From Protopterus annectens (taxonomy: Eukaryota > Chordata > Ceratodontiformes > Protopteridae): a stretch of DNA of 64,000 bases. The notes below the pieces were generated by a model that worked only from the letters and a program-made list of their open reading frames with translations, was not told the DNA's origin and did not search any database. Shown piece by piece: positions 11,018 through 22,830 of the stretch (position 1 is its first letter; each line of letters starts with the position of its first letter). The translations under genes were made by a program, and so were the position numbers. The stretch is taken from positions 607,044,636 through 607,108,635 of the forward strand of contig NC_056748.1 of assembly GCF_019279795.1 (NCBI RefSeq), in the 5' to 3' direction.

Positions 11018-13306
11018 GTGAAAGGCTGGCACAGGTTTACTAGTTATGCCCCCTTCTGCCTAGACTATAAGTTAGTTTTTACTGCCATCAGTCACTCCAG
11101 CCAGCTACCTTAAGGCCCTTAACAAATGGTGTCCAATCTTACTGTGTAATATTAATATTGACACAAATGGTAGTTTGACCAAGAGCAAGACTATTATGAG
11201 TGGCCCACAGAGTGATACCAAATAGACAAGCAAGTACTCTCAAAACTTAAATATCTCTACACAGGTCAGCCACAATGAAAGGTTTAAACATATTTAATAA
11301 TAAATAATAAAAGAAGAAGACAATACTAAATATCTACTTACAGTGACATAAACGTTCAAAACCACAGGACATATTTAAAACAACATTGCAGTCTCAAATA
11401 AAGAAAGAAAATATCTAAACTAAGCTTTACTACATTTCTGACTGTATCTAAGAAAATTACTATACTCTAGAAACTTTTTCCATTAGAGCAAGGCAGCTGT
11501 GTGGTGAATGGTTCTTGTCAGGTCCAAGACAGAATACAGAATCCTCTGTTTCACTAAGAGACTTCTCAAATTAATATCTAAAATACTACTTCTGGGATAG
11601 CTTGCAGAATGACATACTTTCTTGTCATCTGACTGCTAGTTCCCAGGCCAAACAACCATTGATAAAGCTAGCAGTATTAACATCTACTTGTAAAAATATA
11701 CAGATAAGGGCTTCTCCTCAGATCTCTGGCAGATTCTGGAAGTCAAAAAAACAATTGCATTGCTTTCAAGACTAGTAATTAATTCACCCTAAAAATAATA
11801 CAGAAAGTTTCCTAGTACAGACATTGTGTCTCTTGCTGCATTGAAAACTGAAAGATACCATCTTTTATGGCCTAGCCATAAAGTAATTTAATTTCAGTTA
11901 TTTTTCTAAAGTTAACCTCTTATATTCCAGTTTCCACTGTTAAAATATATACATTTAAGCAGCCACAATAGTGCATGTACATCTCTGTTCTCTTCCGGCA
12001 GAGCACTCTTTAGAGCTATTTTAAACACAAGCATTTTGCCAATACCCTTTTCAATTAACACATCTGAACAAGCAATTTGATATACACATGACATACACTT
12101 CTAATACATTTGTAGCACAAGCATCTTACACAAATCATTTCGATATTCACCACTGACATATAATTATTTACAAAATTCCAGCTAGCTGGGCTGGTAGTAT
12201 CTTCTTTCATCAATAATAGTTAATATAACTGATGATTTACTAATGTGGACTAAAGAAGAGCATGGGTGAGGCTGCTTGAGTTACTAAAGCAAATGAAATA
12301 GAACATTCTCAAGTTGAATAGAAGTAAAATAAATCAAATTACAAAGCTGAAATATATCAGTCATTTCCTACTTTATGAAGCCTGAAACCAGACACTGAGA
12401 AAGCATTCATATAATTAAATGAAATGAAGCAGCATTCCAAATATATCAGCTATATGTTTGCCAGTAAAGCAATTGTTGTGTCTTGATGGAGAAAGTTTGC
12501 AAAGTACAAGCAGGAAAATAACTTGAAAATGTTTAATCACTTAGTAACTGAAGTATCTTCACTGATGTATTTTGACATGAAAGTGTAATTCCATTAAAAG
12601 TAGTTTCTAAACAATATACAAATGGTACCATAAAACTGCAGAAAAACAAATAATTTCCTAATGGGTATGAGACAGGAAAAGGGATGCATAAGGCAGACAT
12701 GCTGAGTCACTCACGGTTGCCAGAACATCCATATTTGCTTGGTGATAAGATGTAAATAAACAAAACTATTCCACAGTTGCCTATGACCAAAAATAAGTTT
12801 AAATAGTTTCAGAAGTGTACCAAAAATTATCTGAGATGCAGGTACATTAGAAAGTGGCCATTAGAGTATGATGTAAAAATAAATTTTCTGTGATGAAAAT
12901 ATACTGCCATGTTTTTCTTTTAAACAAAAGATGAATTCCATGCAATGCTTGATTTTCAAGGCTGGCAAACTAAAGTATGTGATAAGCTATGGAAAGAAAT
13001 AGCAAGAACCCACAAGTCATATACAGGAATTATAAAGTATTAAGAAAACACAGACACTGGATCGTAGACTTGATGTAATACCCTTTACTGGACCAACATA
13101 AGATTTGCAATTACTTGAACTTTTGAGCTGGCAAAAGCCCTTCATAGTCAATTATTACGTTACAGATGTACAGTGCTTAAAATCTACTTACACAAAGAAA
13201 GGGAAACACATAATTTATTTCCAAATAGCTAAAAAAGACACTTGAAAAGTGTTGGTGTGGATTTTTTTTTAGCTTTGATGATTAGTATGAATTTAGACCT
13301 CAGACA

Positions 13307-13310
<4 letters not shown>

Positions 13311-13356
<46 letters not shown>
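13311..13356. repeat. (TG)n microsatellite
   Basis: About 22 TG units. Confidence 0.95.
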
Positions 13357-13358
<2 letters not shown>

Positions 13359-13945
13359 ACTGTATGATCCTAAAACTGTAGATGAGTAGGTCATGCCTTG
13401 CTATAAAAATCAAAGTTGTGCATGTTACATTACATTAGAGTCACCGTTTATTTATCAAAGAAAATAACAGCTTGAGAGACTGTTCTGACACTTAGTGAGA
13501 AAACAAAGCACAACACAAAAAACATGAAGGGAGATTAATTACACCCAGAAAAGGAAAATGAGAAGTTATGAATTGCAATTTGTAAATCTGTCCAAACAAG
13601 CAATCTCTGTGAGATAGATGCTCGGACAGAAAATTTGAATTTGAAATAATGTCCACTTTACAGTAAGTGATGTGTTATGAGAAAGACATAGAATATCAAG
13701 AGAATAAGATATTGTGTTAGAATTTATAAAAGATGTGAGCACACAGTACAAGAGACAGGCTACAGAAGAAAAATGTGTTGCCATGTCAGTCTAAGGTTCT
13801 GAGAGAGATCTCTGAAAAGCAGCAGTATTAGATAAAGTTTTGTTATACAGATAAATAGTTTAAACATTAAGGCCTTACTAACTGTTTAGTTTATCATTTT
13901 TAAAAACAAACAAGGCAGTGGTAATCTCCAAGAAACAGTTTCTGT

Positions 13946-13983
13946 TAGCACTTTCGTTGAAAACAGTAATTCAACTTCTTCAG
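13946..13983 (-). ncRNA. Hammerhead-ribozyme-like motif in the PLE-1 tail
   Basis: On the minus strand the motif reads CTGAAGA, which fits the conserved CUGANGA box. One A follows, then stem II GTTGAA/TTCAAC (six perfect pairs around an eight-base loop), the conserved GAAA, and a very short stem III (AGT with GCT) closing directly. The last base, A, sits at the expected cleavage position. Stem I is not convincing. Short-stem-III hammerheads are known in PLEs. Activity cannot be judged from sequence. Confidence 0.55.
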
Positions 13984-14295
13984 ACAACAAGTACAAATGA
14001 TTCATTCCTTATATAATGGCTAAAAAGTGACATCACATATTAATTATTCAATTAACAATTAAAAAGACCTAACCACATTTCTATAAAAATTAAAAATAAA
14101 ATCAAGCTTCTGTAATATAATGTAAATCAAATATAAATTGCTATCTCCTAAATCAAAAAACATGTATCATGGAATGCATTAATAGTTCAGAATACAAACT
14201 ATCTATCTCTCAAGTGCCTTTAGTTTCAAAATACATTTTAAAGAACACTGCTCATTAAGTCCAGGGAAAACACAGGCATTAAGTCTAAGTTGCCA

Positions 14296-14823
14296 TTATA
14301 ATGCTCTTTCTTCCAAGTACAGCTGCCATGGGCCACCCCTTTTGTCTTTCATCACTTGCTTGATGACTATATATACAAAAGTGTGTCTCTCATTTCCCAT
14401 GGCATGTCTAGCTAAAGCATTAGTAAAATGTATTTTACTCATACTGTCCTGGTGCTCATAAATTCTTTCTTTGAAGTGCCTTTTGGTCTTTCCAATGTAG
14501 AACCCAGAACAAAATTGGCAAAAAACAATGTAAACAACCCACAAGCTCTCACAGTTGAATCTACCCATTAAATAATAAACTCTATTTGAAATAGAAAATC
14601 TGTTAGAAACCTTTATAAGATGACAAAATCTACAACATCCATATTTATACATGCCAGACCTACTGGTATGTAATTCACTCCTGTTTTCTAATAAGTTTTT
14701 GATGTTGTGGCCACATCTAAATAGCATGCCTGGTTCAGTACCAATCTTTTGTCTAAATGAAGAATCCTGCATAAGTAGTACCCAATGTTTAGCCAGAATA
14801 TTTCTTAAAATTTCAGCATCCAA
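14296..14823 (-). pseudogene. PLE-1 GIY-YIG endonuclease domain
   Basis: The 175-codon minus-strand frame starts in the RT-endonuclease connector (AKHWVLLMQDSSFRQKIG). It has a Cys pair (CCRFCH) upstream of the nuclease, then VVYIVFCQFCSGFYIGKT with the GIY- and YIG-type halves, followed by KERIYEHQDSM carrying the Arg and His expected in the active site. This nuclease would nick the target for PLE insertion. The key YIGK residues are intact, unlike in PLE-3. The frame ends in LYLEERAL, with the element's C-terminal residues displaced by frameshift. Confidence 0.85.
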
Positions 14824-14936
14824 AGAACAGGGAGTATTAAATTTTAATACATGATTAGTATTACTATCAGAGAATGAGGTATGTGCCTCATTGGAAACAT
14901 CTACAATGTTGGTATCAGTATCTATCAGTTCTCCCT

Positions 14937-15800
14937 TTAAAAGGGTTTAAACCAACCAATCACTCTTTTAGTAACTACTTCATCAATAATAGCTGTTAAT
15001 AATTCAATGGGATAGGACCTAGCCAGAAACATGGCTTTCAAATGTTCACACTCAAGTAAGAAATCATTTTCAAGAGTGACCATTCTGGCTGCTCTCACTA
15101 GCTGACCTTTAACCACCACCTTCTTCTGATGGAAGGGCTGGTTACTCTCATAGTGCAAAAAACTGTTAAAATAAGTGGCCTTTCTAAAAATTTTGGCCAC
15201 ATATCTCAAATTGATGGTGTCCTTAAATAGGAAAACATCCAAATAAGAAATATGCTCGGTCCCAAATTCAAAGGTGAAATCTAAAAATTCAGTTAACTTG
15301 GAGATTTCCTCCACAAACTTCAAAGCCTGATGACTGTCAACTTTAAAAAATAATAAAAATGTCATCCAAAAATCCAGTATACCAGACATGTTCCTTGCAA
15401 ATATCACATTAAAATAAATGTTCCTCTTCCCAAAAGGCCATTACGCAGTTGGCAAAACTCCCCACACAGGGGGAACCCATTACTATCCCGGATTTCTGAA
15501 GGTAATAACTATCTTTGAAAAAGGTGAAATTATTTGAAAGAATGATATCAAGTAAATACTTTATTAAATCAATTTCATCTCAAGGGGCACCCTTTCTGAG
15601 TAGGAATTCTCTTACCCATTCAATGCCCAAAGCCTGTGGAATTACAGTGTTCAAATCCCTGATGTCAGTTGTTAGAAAATTTTATCCAGCATCAAAGGTC
15701 AAGAAATTTAAACAATTCAAAAAGTCCCAGCATATCTGGAGTGCAACTTTTAAGTATTTCTTCAATAAGCTGTCGACATACTATAGGACGAAGGGGTGGA
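14937..15800 (-). pseudogene. PLE-1 reverse transcriptase, catalytic half
   Basis: Read on the minus strand this covers the RT palm and thumb. The catalytic FLDDIF lies at about 15358-15372. The frame then shifts, and the thumb continues in the ORF 14937-15407 (SYLDVFLFKD, FRKATYFNSFLHYES, VVKGQLVRAARM, RSYPIELL). Upstream, translation by eye gives GSFANCVMAFWEEEH and a partner of the GVAMG-type motif reading SGIVMGSPC. PLE RTs are related to telomerase RT. At least two frameshifts and one stop disrupt it. Confidence 0.8.
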
Positions 15801-16528
15801 TTTAATTCATTTTTGTGAATTTTCGGGAGTTCAAATATAGTCGGGGTTACAGGGGCTAATATATTTATGTAATTAAAAACATCAACGTCAAGTCTAGAAT
15901 CAATAAATAAAACATTAATATATGATCTAATACGCTGACAAGCCCCACTGAATTCATTCAAAGAAACCTCAACATAAACAACAGAATTAAGTATATCCAA
16001 AATCTTGTTGTTATAGTCACTTTCATTCATGAAGATTAAACCCCCTCCCTTATCAGGCTTTAAAACTTTAACACCAGCATGTCTAAGCTCATTCAAAGCA
16101 TCTAATTCAATACCTGAAATATTAAAATCACAAGCATGTTTCCTATTAATCAATGCATTCCTAATGTCTATTTCACATAATCTTTCGAATACAGCAACAT
16201 TGTCCTGTAAAATAGGATTAAACACACTTGATACATGTATATCACGAGGCATAGAACAATTATTACCAAACAAAAACATTAACTTTAGTTTTTGGGTGAA
16301 AATTTTAAGGTTCAATAAAGTGACTGCTAAGTCAGCTCTTTTAGATGGCACAAACAACAACCCTTTAGCCAAAAGCTCAACAAGTGCAGGAGAAATTTCA
16401 TACATTGAGAAATTGTAGATTTTAAAGTCACCTGTTGAGTTCCTTAAGATATGTAATGCAGGCAGCGTATTATCTGTGTCAACACCAGGACCAAATAAAT
16501 CCTCACCCTGAGTCACTACCTCCTCCAC
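15692..16528 (-). pseudogene. PLE-1 N-terminal region and RT fingers
   Basis: A 278-codon minus-strand frame. Its C-terminal half holds hallmark PLE motifs: LKPDKGGGLIFMNESDY and IFELPKIHKNELNPPLRPIVC. The N-terminal half, with LLAKGLLFVPSKRADL, corresponds to the PLE segment that in PLE-2 reads LLHKGLNFIPTASDDL. The frame breaks at 15692, just after RPIVC. A further minus-strand ORF at 16600-16836 may be the extreme N-terminus but has no recognisable domain. Confidence 0.82.
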
Positions 16529-16906
16529 CTATTCTTCCTCTGTCATTTGCTGTTGGAGTAACGAACGTTTGACTAATATGCATTTTGTCACTCTGCATTC
16601 TAAAACCCCTGATCCCTGGTTTCATTATTGTTGGTATTAGTATTAGTGTTAGCTGTACACTCCTGTAGCTGTTCGCTATGTCTCATGTCAGTTCTGATGT
16701 TCTCATGAATATTCATGTCCTCCTCTGTTTTGGGAGATACCAATGACCCATCTAGAGTGTTCAGTGTGTTGTTAATGGTCACAGAAGCACGGGAATTAGT
16801 TGGATGGAGATGAGCTTTCCCATGCAGATAATCCAACCTATTGTTTCTTGGAGATTACCACTGCCTTGTTTGTTTTTACTTGGTTTTATTTGTTTTATCA
16901 TTTTTA

Positions 16907-18270
16907 GTATTCTGACTAGAATGTTACTTTATGTGAAAATAACTATCTTCTTGTCATGATGAAAACACCGGTGCTAAAACACAAACACCAGTTGTCTTAC
17001 AATTACTGTTAACATTTTGAAATAGTCAGCACTTTGGATTCAGAGTAAATTCACAATAAAATCATACATTACCAGAAAAAGAAACATCTGTTGCTGATTA
17101 GTACACCTTATATTGTCCATTTTTATTTACTCAGATGACAAAGTTCCTAAGTGTTATAGTGACTGATAAAACCAATATCCATATTCAAATCACTGACTAC
17201 CAGCCTGAACCACTGAATTAGTTTAACCTCCATTGTCCTTTCTTTAAAAGGTGGAGGGAAATGTCCTTGAAGATCCAGCTGTCAAACCTGGTACAGAATG
17301 ATTAGACTAGGAAAAGTGTGCTGTTATTGGTTGTCAGTCATTTTGCTTGTAAATGGGTGTCTATGGTATGAAGTGTAGAGAACAAACTTGATATATATTA
17401 TACCAGGCAGGAATGTTAGTATAAGTAAAGGAGGAAGTTCAGAACCATATATTTTATAATGTTTATCTTAGTAACAAACTAACAGAGTAGATGATTTCTT
17501 ATTCGGTACCAGGAAGGTTTGCTTCATTTTCAAAACTGTATATACTTGTTGTGTAAAGATAACATCTCAACGTTTCCTGAGTTAGTAAATTTGGTGGAAG
17601 TTATAAACATTAATGCGTATAATACATTGGAACACATGTTTTCAAGACATGGGATTCTTGTTATGGTGACAGGTGGTTGTGGCCCACAGTATGCAAGAGG
17701 GGAATTCAAGAGATTTTCAAACAATGGGAATTTCATCATATGAATTCTAGTTCTTATTACCCAGTCAAATGATCGACTTAAGATGAATGGACAAACTGTA
17801 AAAAAAATCTGACGAGGACACCACAGAAAATTAACAGTGGTTGTCTGTGTAGACACATGGCTAGCTTTGTTGGACTATAGGAGTACTTCCTTGTAAGATA
17901 TATTTATTTTACCATCTCACTTATTAATTAATCACAGATCAAAGAGAATTTGTACCTCATTTTCTCTATTACAGTCTGGAAATCTGAGCTGTCTTCAAGA
18001 CAGTCTGAAAAAATCCTAATTTCTTCAAACAGCATGGGGGACAATATATTTAAGGGGACCAGAGTGAGAATACATAAAATTTCCATAGAAAAACAGACAC
18101 AAGGCGTAATGGTGAAGCAGTCTGATTAAGTGATATCATTTCTGGTTCGCACCTGGGATGGAAAGTTGTTGAGAAGAACTTAGAAACATTGATTCACAAA
18201 ATATGTCTCAGAGTGACTCAGATAAATGCAGATACTCTGTTCAGAGTTATATACAAAGATGTGTCTTAAC
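16907..18270. other. No recognised feature
   Basis: AT-rich sequence between PLE-1 and element X2. Two overlapping short ORFs (17519-17743 plus, 17530-17856 minus) have no recognisable domain and look like chance frames. Confidence 0.5.
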
Positions 18271-19029
18271 GGATCTACTTCATAAACTGGAATTACCACA
18301 ATGTCAAGTCTGAAAACATTGAAACCATAACACCTAATTCCCAAAACAGTGAAAACTGAAAACGTTGAGTGTTGTAAGGTCAAATACATTAACATCATAA
18401 TGCTGTGGAGTGTAAATCTTGTAGTATCATTTTAAGAAGTTATGCATTGTACTAAACAAACATGGCGGAGGTAACATTTAAAGCAGAAAGATGATTTTTG
18501 AGCTTTTATGGTAAGTCTGTAAGAAACAGGTAAGGAAGTTTTTATTCTTGAGTTTAGATTTATAAGCTTGAAAGAAATGGTGGTAGTGGTAGTTAAAGTG
18601 GTGGGACAAGTGACTAGATGGTGAAGTGTTTATGTTGGATATGTGTAGGTGTTTTGTGCACAGAACAGGTGTGTGTGTGAAACTTATAGAGATTGCTTCA
18701 CAGTGGAGATCAGGAAGTTTACCTTTTCTCCACTGTAGTGTGATCTCGGAGTTGGTATTTTTAATTTGTAGGGGGTTTGGGGAGCACAGCCACCCTGCAA
18801 AAACATAAAAAAGGCATGATCTGGAGTGTAGAAGTACAGATGTAACATTTTATGTGTCATAAGGGAATAGTGTTGCAAAGACTCGTCTGAAACATTGTTT
18901 ACGAAGTTATGTACTTGCGATGCTTAGAATGTTGATCTTATGGATATTCGACATTTTGACATTTAAATGTTATGCTCTCTATATTTTGTATTTCGACGTT
19001 TTGGTTTTTTGAGTATATGAAGTAGATCC
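18271..19029. mobile_element. Inverted-repeat non-autonomous element X2
   Basis: A 759-bp element with imperfect inverted ends. The left starts GGATCTACTTCATAAACT, and the right, reverse-complemented, starts GGATCTACTTCATATACT. The arms continue with related but diverged sequence (AAAAC, AACGT and AACAT blocks) for over 100 bp. The flanks GTCTTAAC (18263-18270) and ATCTTAAA (19030-19037) agree at 6 of 8 bases, which suggests an 8-bp target duplication. The core at 18727-18776 reads TTTCTCCACTGTAGTGTGAT then CTCGGAGTTGGTATTTTTAA and is shared with X1, X3 and X4. No transposase is encoded. Superfamily is uncertain: 8-9-bp duplications fit hAT or Mutator types. Confidence 0.65.
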
Positions 19030-20371
19030 ATCTTAAATGGTATTTTCAACTATAAGTAAACAGGAGTTGAATGTCCATCTGAGCTATGAACTTCTTGAAA
19101 AAAAATCTGAAATGATTTTTTACCAGAGGTTTCTTGTATTACATAACCATCAAAAGAATAGACCACAGACTTTCTCAAATATGCACAGTTAGGAAAATTG
19201 TTCGGAAAACTATCTCCAGTTTACAAACCTGAAATTTCAATATGCTGAAGGTGATGATTGTGTTTATTGGTACTAACTATATATTTTGAGTTTATCTGAT
19301 CAAAAGAGGAAAATGTGCCTGTTCATAGAAGAACTCAAGACTTCAAATGTAATAGCACATTGATACACTGTTTGAAAGCAAAATGTTATTGAGATAAAAA
19401 TGCCATATATACGTGCATATTTACAAAGTGACCTTAGGAGATAATATAGCTGATTTTTTAATTCTTTAAACCATAGGGTCTGTAAATTTTAAAATACTTT
19501 TTTTGCTTCACCTCCACAGTGGACAACCAGCCTATCTTGGTCTCTCTCTCTCTGCTCAGTCTTCTTGTCCCTGATGTCTTTTATTTCCTCATAGTTCTAT
19601 TCCGGCAACAACATTTTTTTGTTGTTGTCCTCCTGCCAGACCCATTCTCATGTACAGGAAGTGTAATGATTCAACCAATAAATCTTGCAAATATCTATTG
19701 GTAAATTCTGACCCCTCCCCTCCATTCCTTACTTTCTGAGAAAGAGCAAGCATCAGACAGAAATCCCTCCCTTTGGGATAGACAACCTGACAGAATGCCA
19801 CTCTTTTCCTCATCTCCACCTCTCATGGCTGACTCCATTAATCAATCGCAATACCTGGACAGTTACAAGATTTAAGCTAACTATAGAACATTCAACAGAT
19901 CACAGACATCTCATAGTCTTCACAACAGAAACAATGTTCTAATGTAAAGCCAGCTTGGAGATGTCATGTTAATACCCAAAAGCAACTAATAAGCCACAAG
20001 CTGTAGGGCAAAATGGTCACATTTTCTTTAAAAATACAGGGAAATGTCTGAATAATACAATAACAGATGCCCCATTGCCCACCTTCTTAATGATTGCTTT
20101 TTAACCCTGGCCCTACCTCTAATCCTAACCATGCAGTTTAGTTTTTTTAAAAAAGCCCTTTCTTTAACACTACCACTATTCAGACACATTTGAGCTGAAT
20201 GTGTGGAAGGGTTTTGTGCAGTTACAGCAGAAAAGGAAATTTGTTTCCTTTTTGGATTTACTGGTTATTGGTATTTAGTCTTATCAGTATATAAGGAATG
20301 TTAACATTTTATGGTCAGTGCTTTTGTGTCAATCATTTATCATATCAGCCATTCATTATAAACATTATAAA

Positions 20372-20375
<4 letters not shown>
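19030..20375. other. No recognised feature
   Basis: Short ORFs only. A CT-rich stretch at 19500-19650 has no recognisable coding signal. Confidence 0.45.

Positions 20376-20420
<45 letters not shown>
20376..20420. repeat. (AT)n microsatellite
   Basis: About 21 AT units. Confidence 0.95.
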
Positions 20421-20421
<1 letters not shown>

Positions 20422-20869
20422 GTATGGGGGTTGTATATTATATATAATATAGTACGCAAATAAATTGAAACTTTTAAGATTTTGCAGATTGTCCCTAACC
20501 GTAACTCATATTTATGGTGTGTACCTCACAAAATTTGTGGATCTCTGTCAAATCATTGAGGATTGCAGTCACTAAACTGAGAGGGCTTGCTGTGGATGAA
20601 AGCAATTTACTCTCCTGTTGTTGTTTAGCTTTACAGGACTAGTGTGCATTTGTATGAAATAAGTTGGAGTATTTACTCTTTGGGACTGTCTGTGTGCAGC
20701 CAAGTTGAAACTGACCAAGATTTCACAGAATAGGAGTTGATTTCTTATAGCAAGCAGGCACAACTCACTTGCATATTGTAATTCCTAGAAAGGGAATTCA
20801 AGTTATGCCCACTTGCTGTATGTAACTGATGGCATTTAAATGTACTAAATCATAACCCTACAGCTATCT

Positions 20870-21210
20870 CCTCTCCCCTAATCCTAAAACCCACTCTATA
20901 ACCCTCAAACTCTGTCCCTGACTCAAATCCTAAAGCTCTGTTCTTTACACTAATCCTAAAACTCCACCCCAAACCCTAAAACTCTGACTCTAAGTCAAAA
21001 TCTAAAACTTCCTACACCTAAAACTCTGAATCTAACACTAATCCGACAACACCCACTAACCATAATACTCTGACCCAAATCTTAATCCTAAACCTCCCTC
21101 TCTAACCATAAAATTTCCTCCCTAACTCCAACACTTCCTTCTTAGTCATAATTCTAGTCCTGAAACTCAGGACCCAACCTTAACCCTAAACATGTACCTG
21201 ACTCATCTAC
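20870..21210. repeat. Degenerate CCTAA-rich low-complexity tract
   Basis: CCTAATCCTAAAACCC, AACCCTAAAACTCTGAC and similar short blocks recur irregularly. The tract resembles a decayed minisatellite or interstitial telomere-like DNA, but no run of perfect CCCTAA units exists. Confidence 0.6.
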
Positions 21211-21611
21211 CCACATTGTGTGTAACACCCATTTTATCTCAAAAGCAGGAGACTTGACTTTCTTGGAGTAACTTGCAGTTACATTACTTTTACATGTCCT
21301 CTGCCTGCATGCTATAAGTAACCATCACCACAGAATGTCCCTGAGTTTGCCTCATAGTTTTGTCTGTTCTTTATAAAATACAAGATTTTTATGCAAATCA
21401 CTGAGGATTGTAGTCACCAGATAATGACACAAATTTGAGTTTCAGACTTAATATTCTTCTGAAAATGCAGGTCAATGCAAAAACAATTATTCTTGCAAGT
21501 TTTTTAAGCATTATGATCAGTATTTAAAATCTGTCCATGATTTTGAGTCTTTGACTTACACATTTTTTTGTTTTGTTCATAATTCTTGTGCTACAAAGTT
21601 GAGAGGCATTT

Positions 21612-21894
21612 TAGCAGTGTAGGTAGTGCAATGTGTTGCGCACTCATCTTTGGTGCAGAAGGCTGAGGGCTTTATTCCCACACCAGGTGGATGATTTGCT
21701 AACACTATAGTGTAGCAGTAGGGGTGCTGTAGTCCTGAGTGTGTCATCTTTTGGAAGGGATGTTAAACTGAGATCCGACCTGCTTGAGCTGCTGGTAGCT
21801 CAGGTTCCTAAATGCCCATACCTAATTGCTCCTAGTAGTAGAAATGCCACCTTGGGTCTCTCAACAAAGGATAAATAAAATAAAATAAAATAAA
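21612..21894 (+). mobile_element. tRNA-headed SINE with (AAAAT)n tail
   Basis: A head resembling a Pol III A box (GTAGGTAGTGCAATG) and a poor B box (GAGGGCTTTATTCCC) is followed by a body containing TTTTGGAAGGGATGTTAAACTG and a tail of AAATAAAATAAAATAAAATAA. The GATGTTAAAC body motif occurs in several fish SINE types from memory of the class. It interrupts a unit of the 470-bp tandem array, so it inserted after the array formed. No clear target duplication was found. Confidence 0.6.
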
Positions 21895-22830
21895 TTCATC
21901 ATAATCAGAAGAGATGTTTACAACAAAGTGGCTATAGCTCCTTGGTAGAGATGAGGTATGTTTGTGGATGTAAGTAACATACTGCTTGTCATTTGCTTAG
22001 TTAACAACCTGGCTTCAGAGGACTAATGCGCATTTGTGTAAAATAATCTGGGAAAGATGCAGGCTAGCTAGTTGAAATTGCAACGATCTCAACTGTCTCT
22101 GAATTCGCAGAGTGACCATGATTTTGCCTCAGATGACTGGTTTGTTCCTCATAAAATATGTGCTTTTCCAATTATTGAGGATTACAGTCACTAAATAATG
22201 ACAAATATTTCAGTTAAAGACTCATAAATGCATGATACTAAAACACATTTACTCTAGTAACCTTCTAAGTATACAACAATATTTAAAATCTGTCCCAGAT
22301 TCAGGGCCTTTATCCCTCATTATTTGAGGCTTTGTCCTGATTCTTACAATAAGAGGTTGAGTTGTGTTATTTTTATTACAACTAGCTAGGGTATACATAA
22401 CCAAACAGCTATAACTGCTGGGTGAGTATTGGTGGTGTCCATAGGGGAATGCAACTTAGCCTCTTTATGTTTGATCATTTTAAACAGTTTGACTTTGCAG
22501 GACTAGTATTCATATGTGTGAAAGAAGCTGCAATATTCAAGCCACAATGTGTTTGCTTGACACAAATTTGAAATAAATGATTGTGTCCATAATTATTATT
22601 TTTACCACAATAAGACATCTGAGGTATGCATAGTTCATACAGGGCCAAGACTGCTGAATACAGGCACTATCTCTGTACAGCAATGGATGACCTGCTGTCA
22701 TGCATTGTGAAACAGTATAGTTTTATGTAAAGCAGGTTGGAATACTTTACTTTGGGTATTATTGTATCACAGTTAGACACTGAGGTATATACAACAAAGT
22801 GCTCGTAACTGATTGATATGGGCATTAATC

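Larger units (their letters stand above)
9479..13889. other. AT-rich sequence without recognised genes
   Basis: About 4.4 kb with only short, unrecognisable ORFs and no clear transposon motif. It contains (CA)n at 10975-11015 and (TG)n at 13311-13356. It could be intronic or intergenic. The sequence alone does not decide. Confidence 0.5.
13903..16893 (-). mobile_element. Penelope-like element PLE-1 with a short inverted tail
   Basis: This is a minus-strand PLE of about 3 kb. The order in the sense direction is an N-terminal region, RT, GIY-YIG endonuclease and a 3' tail with a hammerhead-like motif. It is bounded by the 13-bp direct repeat TTTATCATTTTTA at 13890-13902 and 16894-16906. At its 5' end (about 16842-16893) a plus-strand copy of its own 3' tail is present in inverted orientation; GTTTCTTGGAGATTACC is seen there and, reversed, at about 13925. 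Several frameshifts show it is inactive. The unusual 5' inverted piece matches the architecture of PLE-2 and PLE-4. Confidence 0.85.
20490..22830. repeat. Old, diverged tandem array with units of about 470 bp
   Basis: The same ordered blocks recur. ATTGAGGATTGCAGTCACTAAA appears near 20557, 21403 (CTGAGGATTGTAGTCACC) and 22178 (TTGAGGATTACAGTCAC). CAGGACTAGTGTGCATTTGT appears near 20634, 22017 and 22499 with changes. An ACAAAGTGGCTATAGCTCC-like block appears near 21922, 22401 and 22797. Allowing for the SINE at 21612-21894, the period is about 470 bp. At least three long units and two deleted ones are visible. No coding frame persists, so it appears to be an ancient local amplification. Confidence 0.65.

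Noticed and set aside
17519-17856. Overlapping ORFs on opposite strands
   Set aside because: Short, AT-rich, with no domain and no neighbour context.
20870-21210. Interstitial telomere
   Set aside because: CCTAA-like words are frequent, but no consecutive perfect CCCTAA run occurs.
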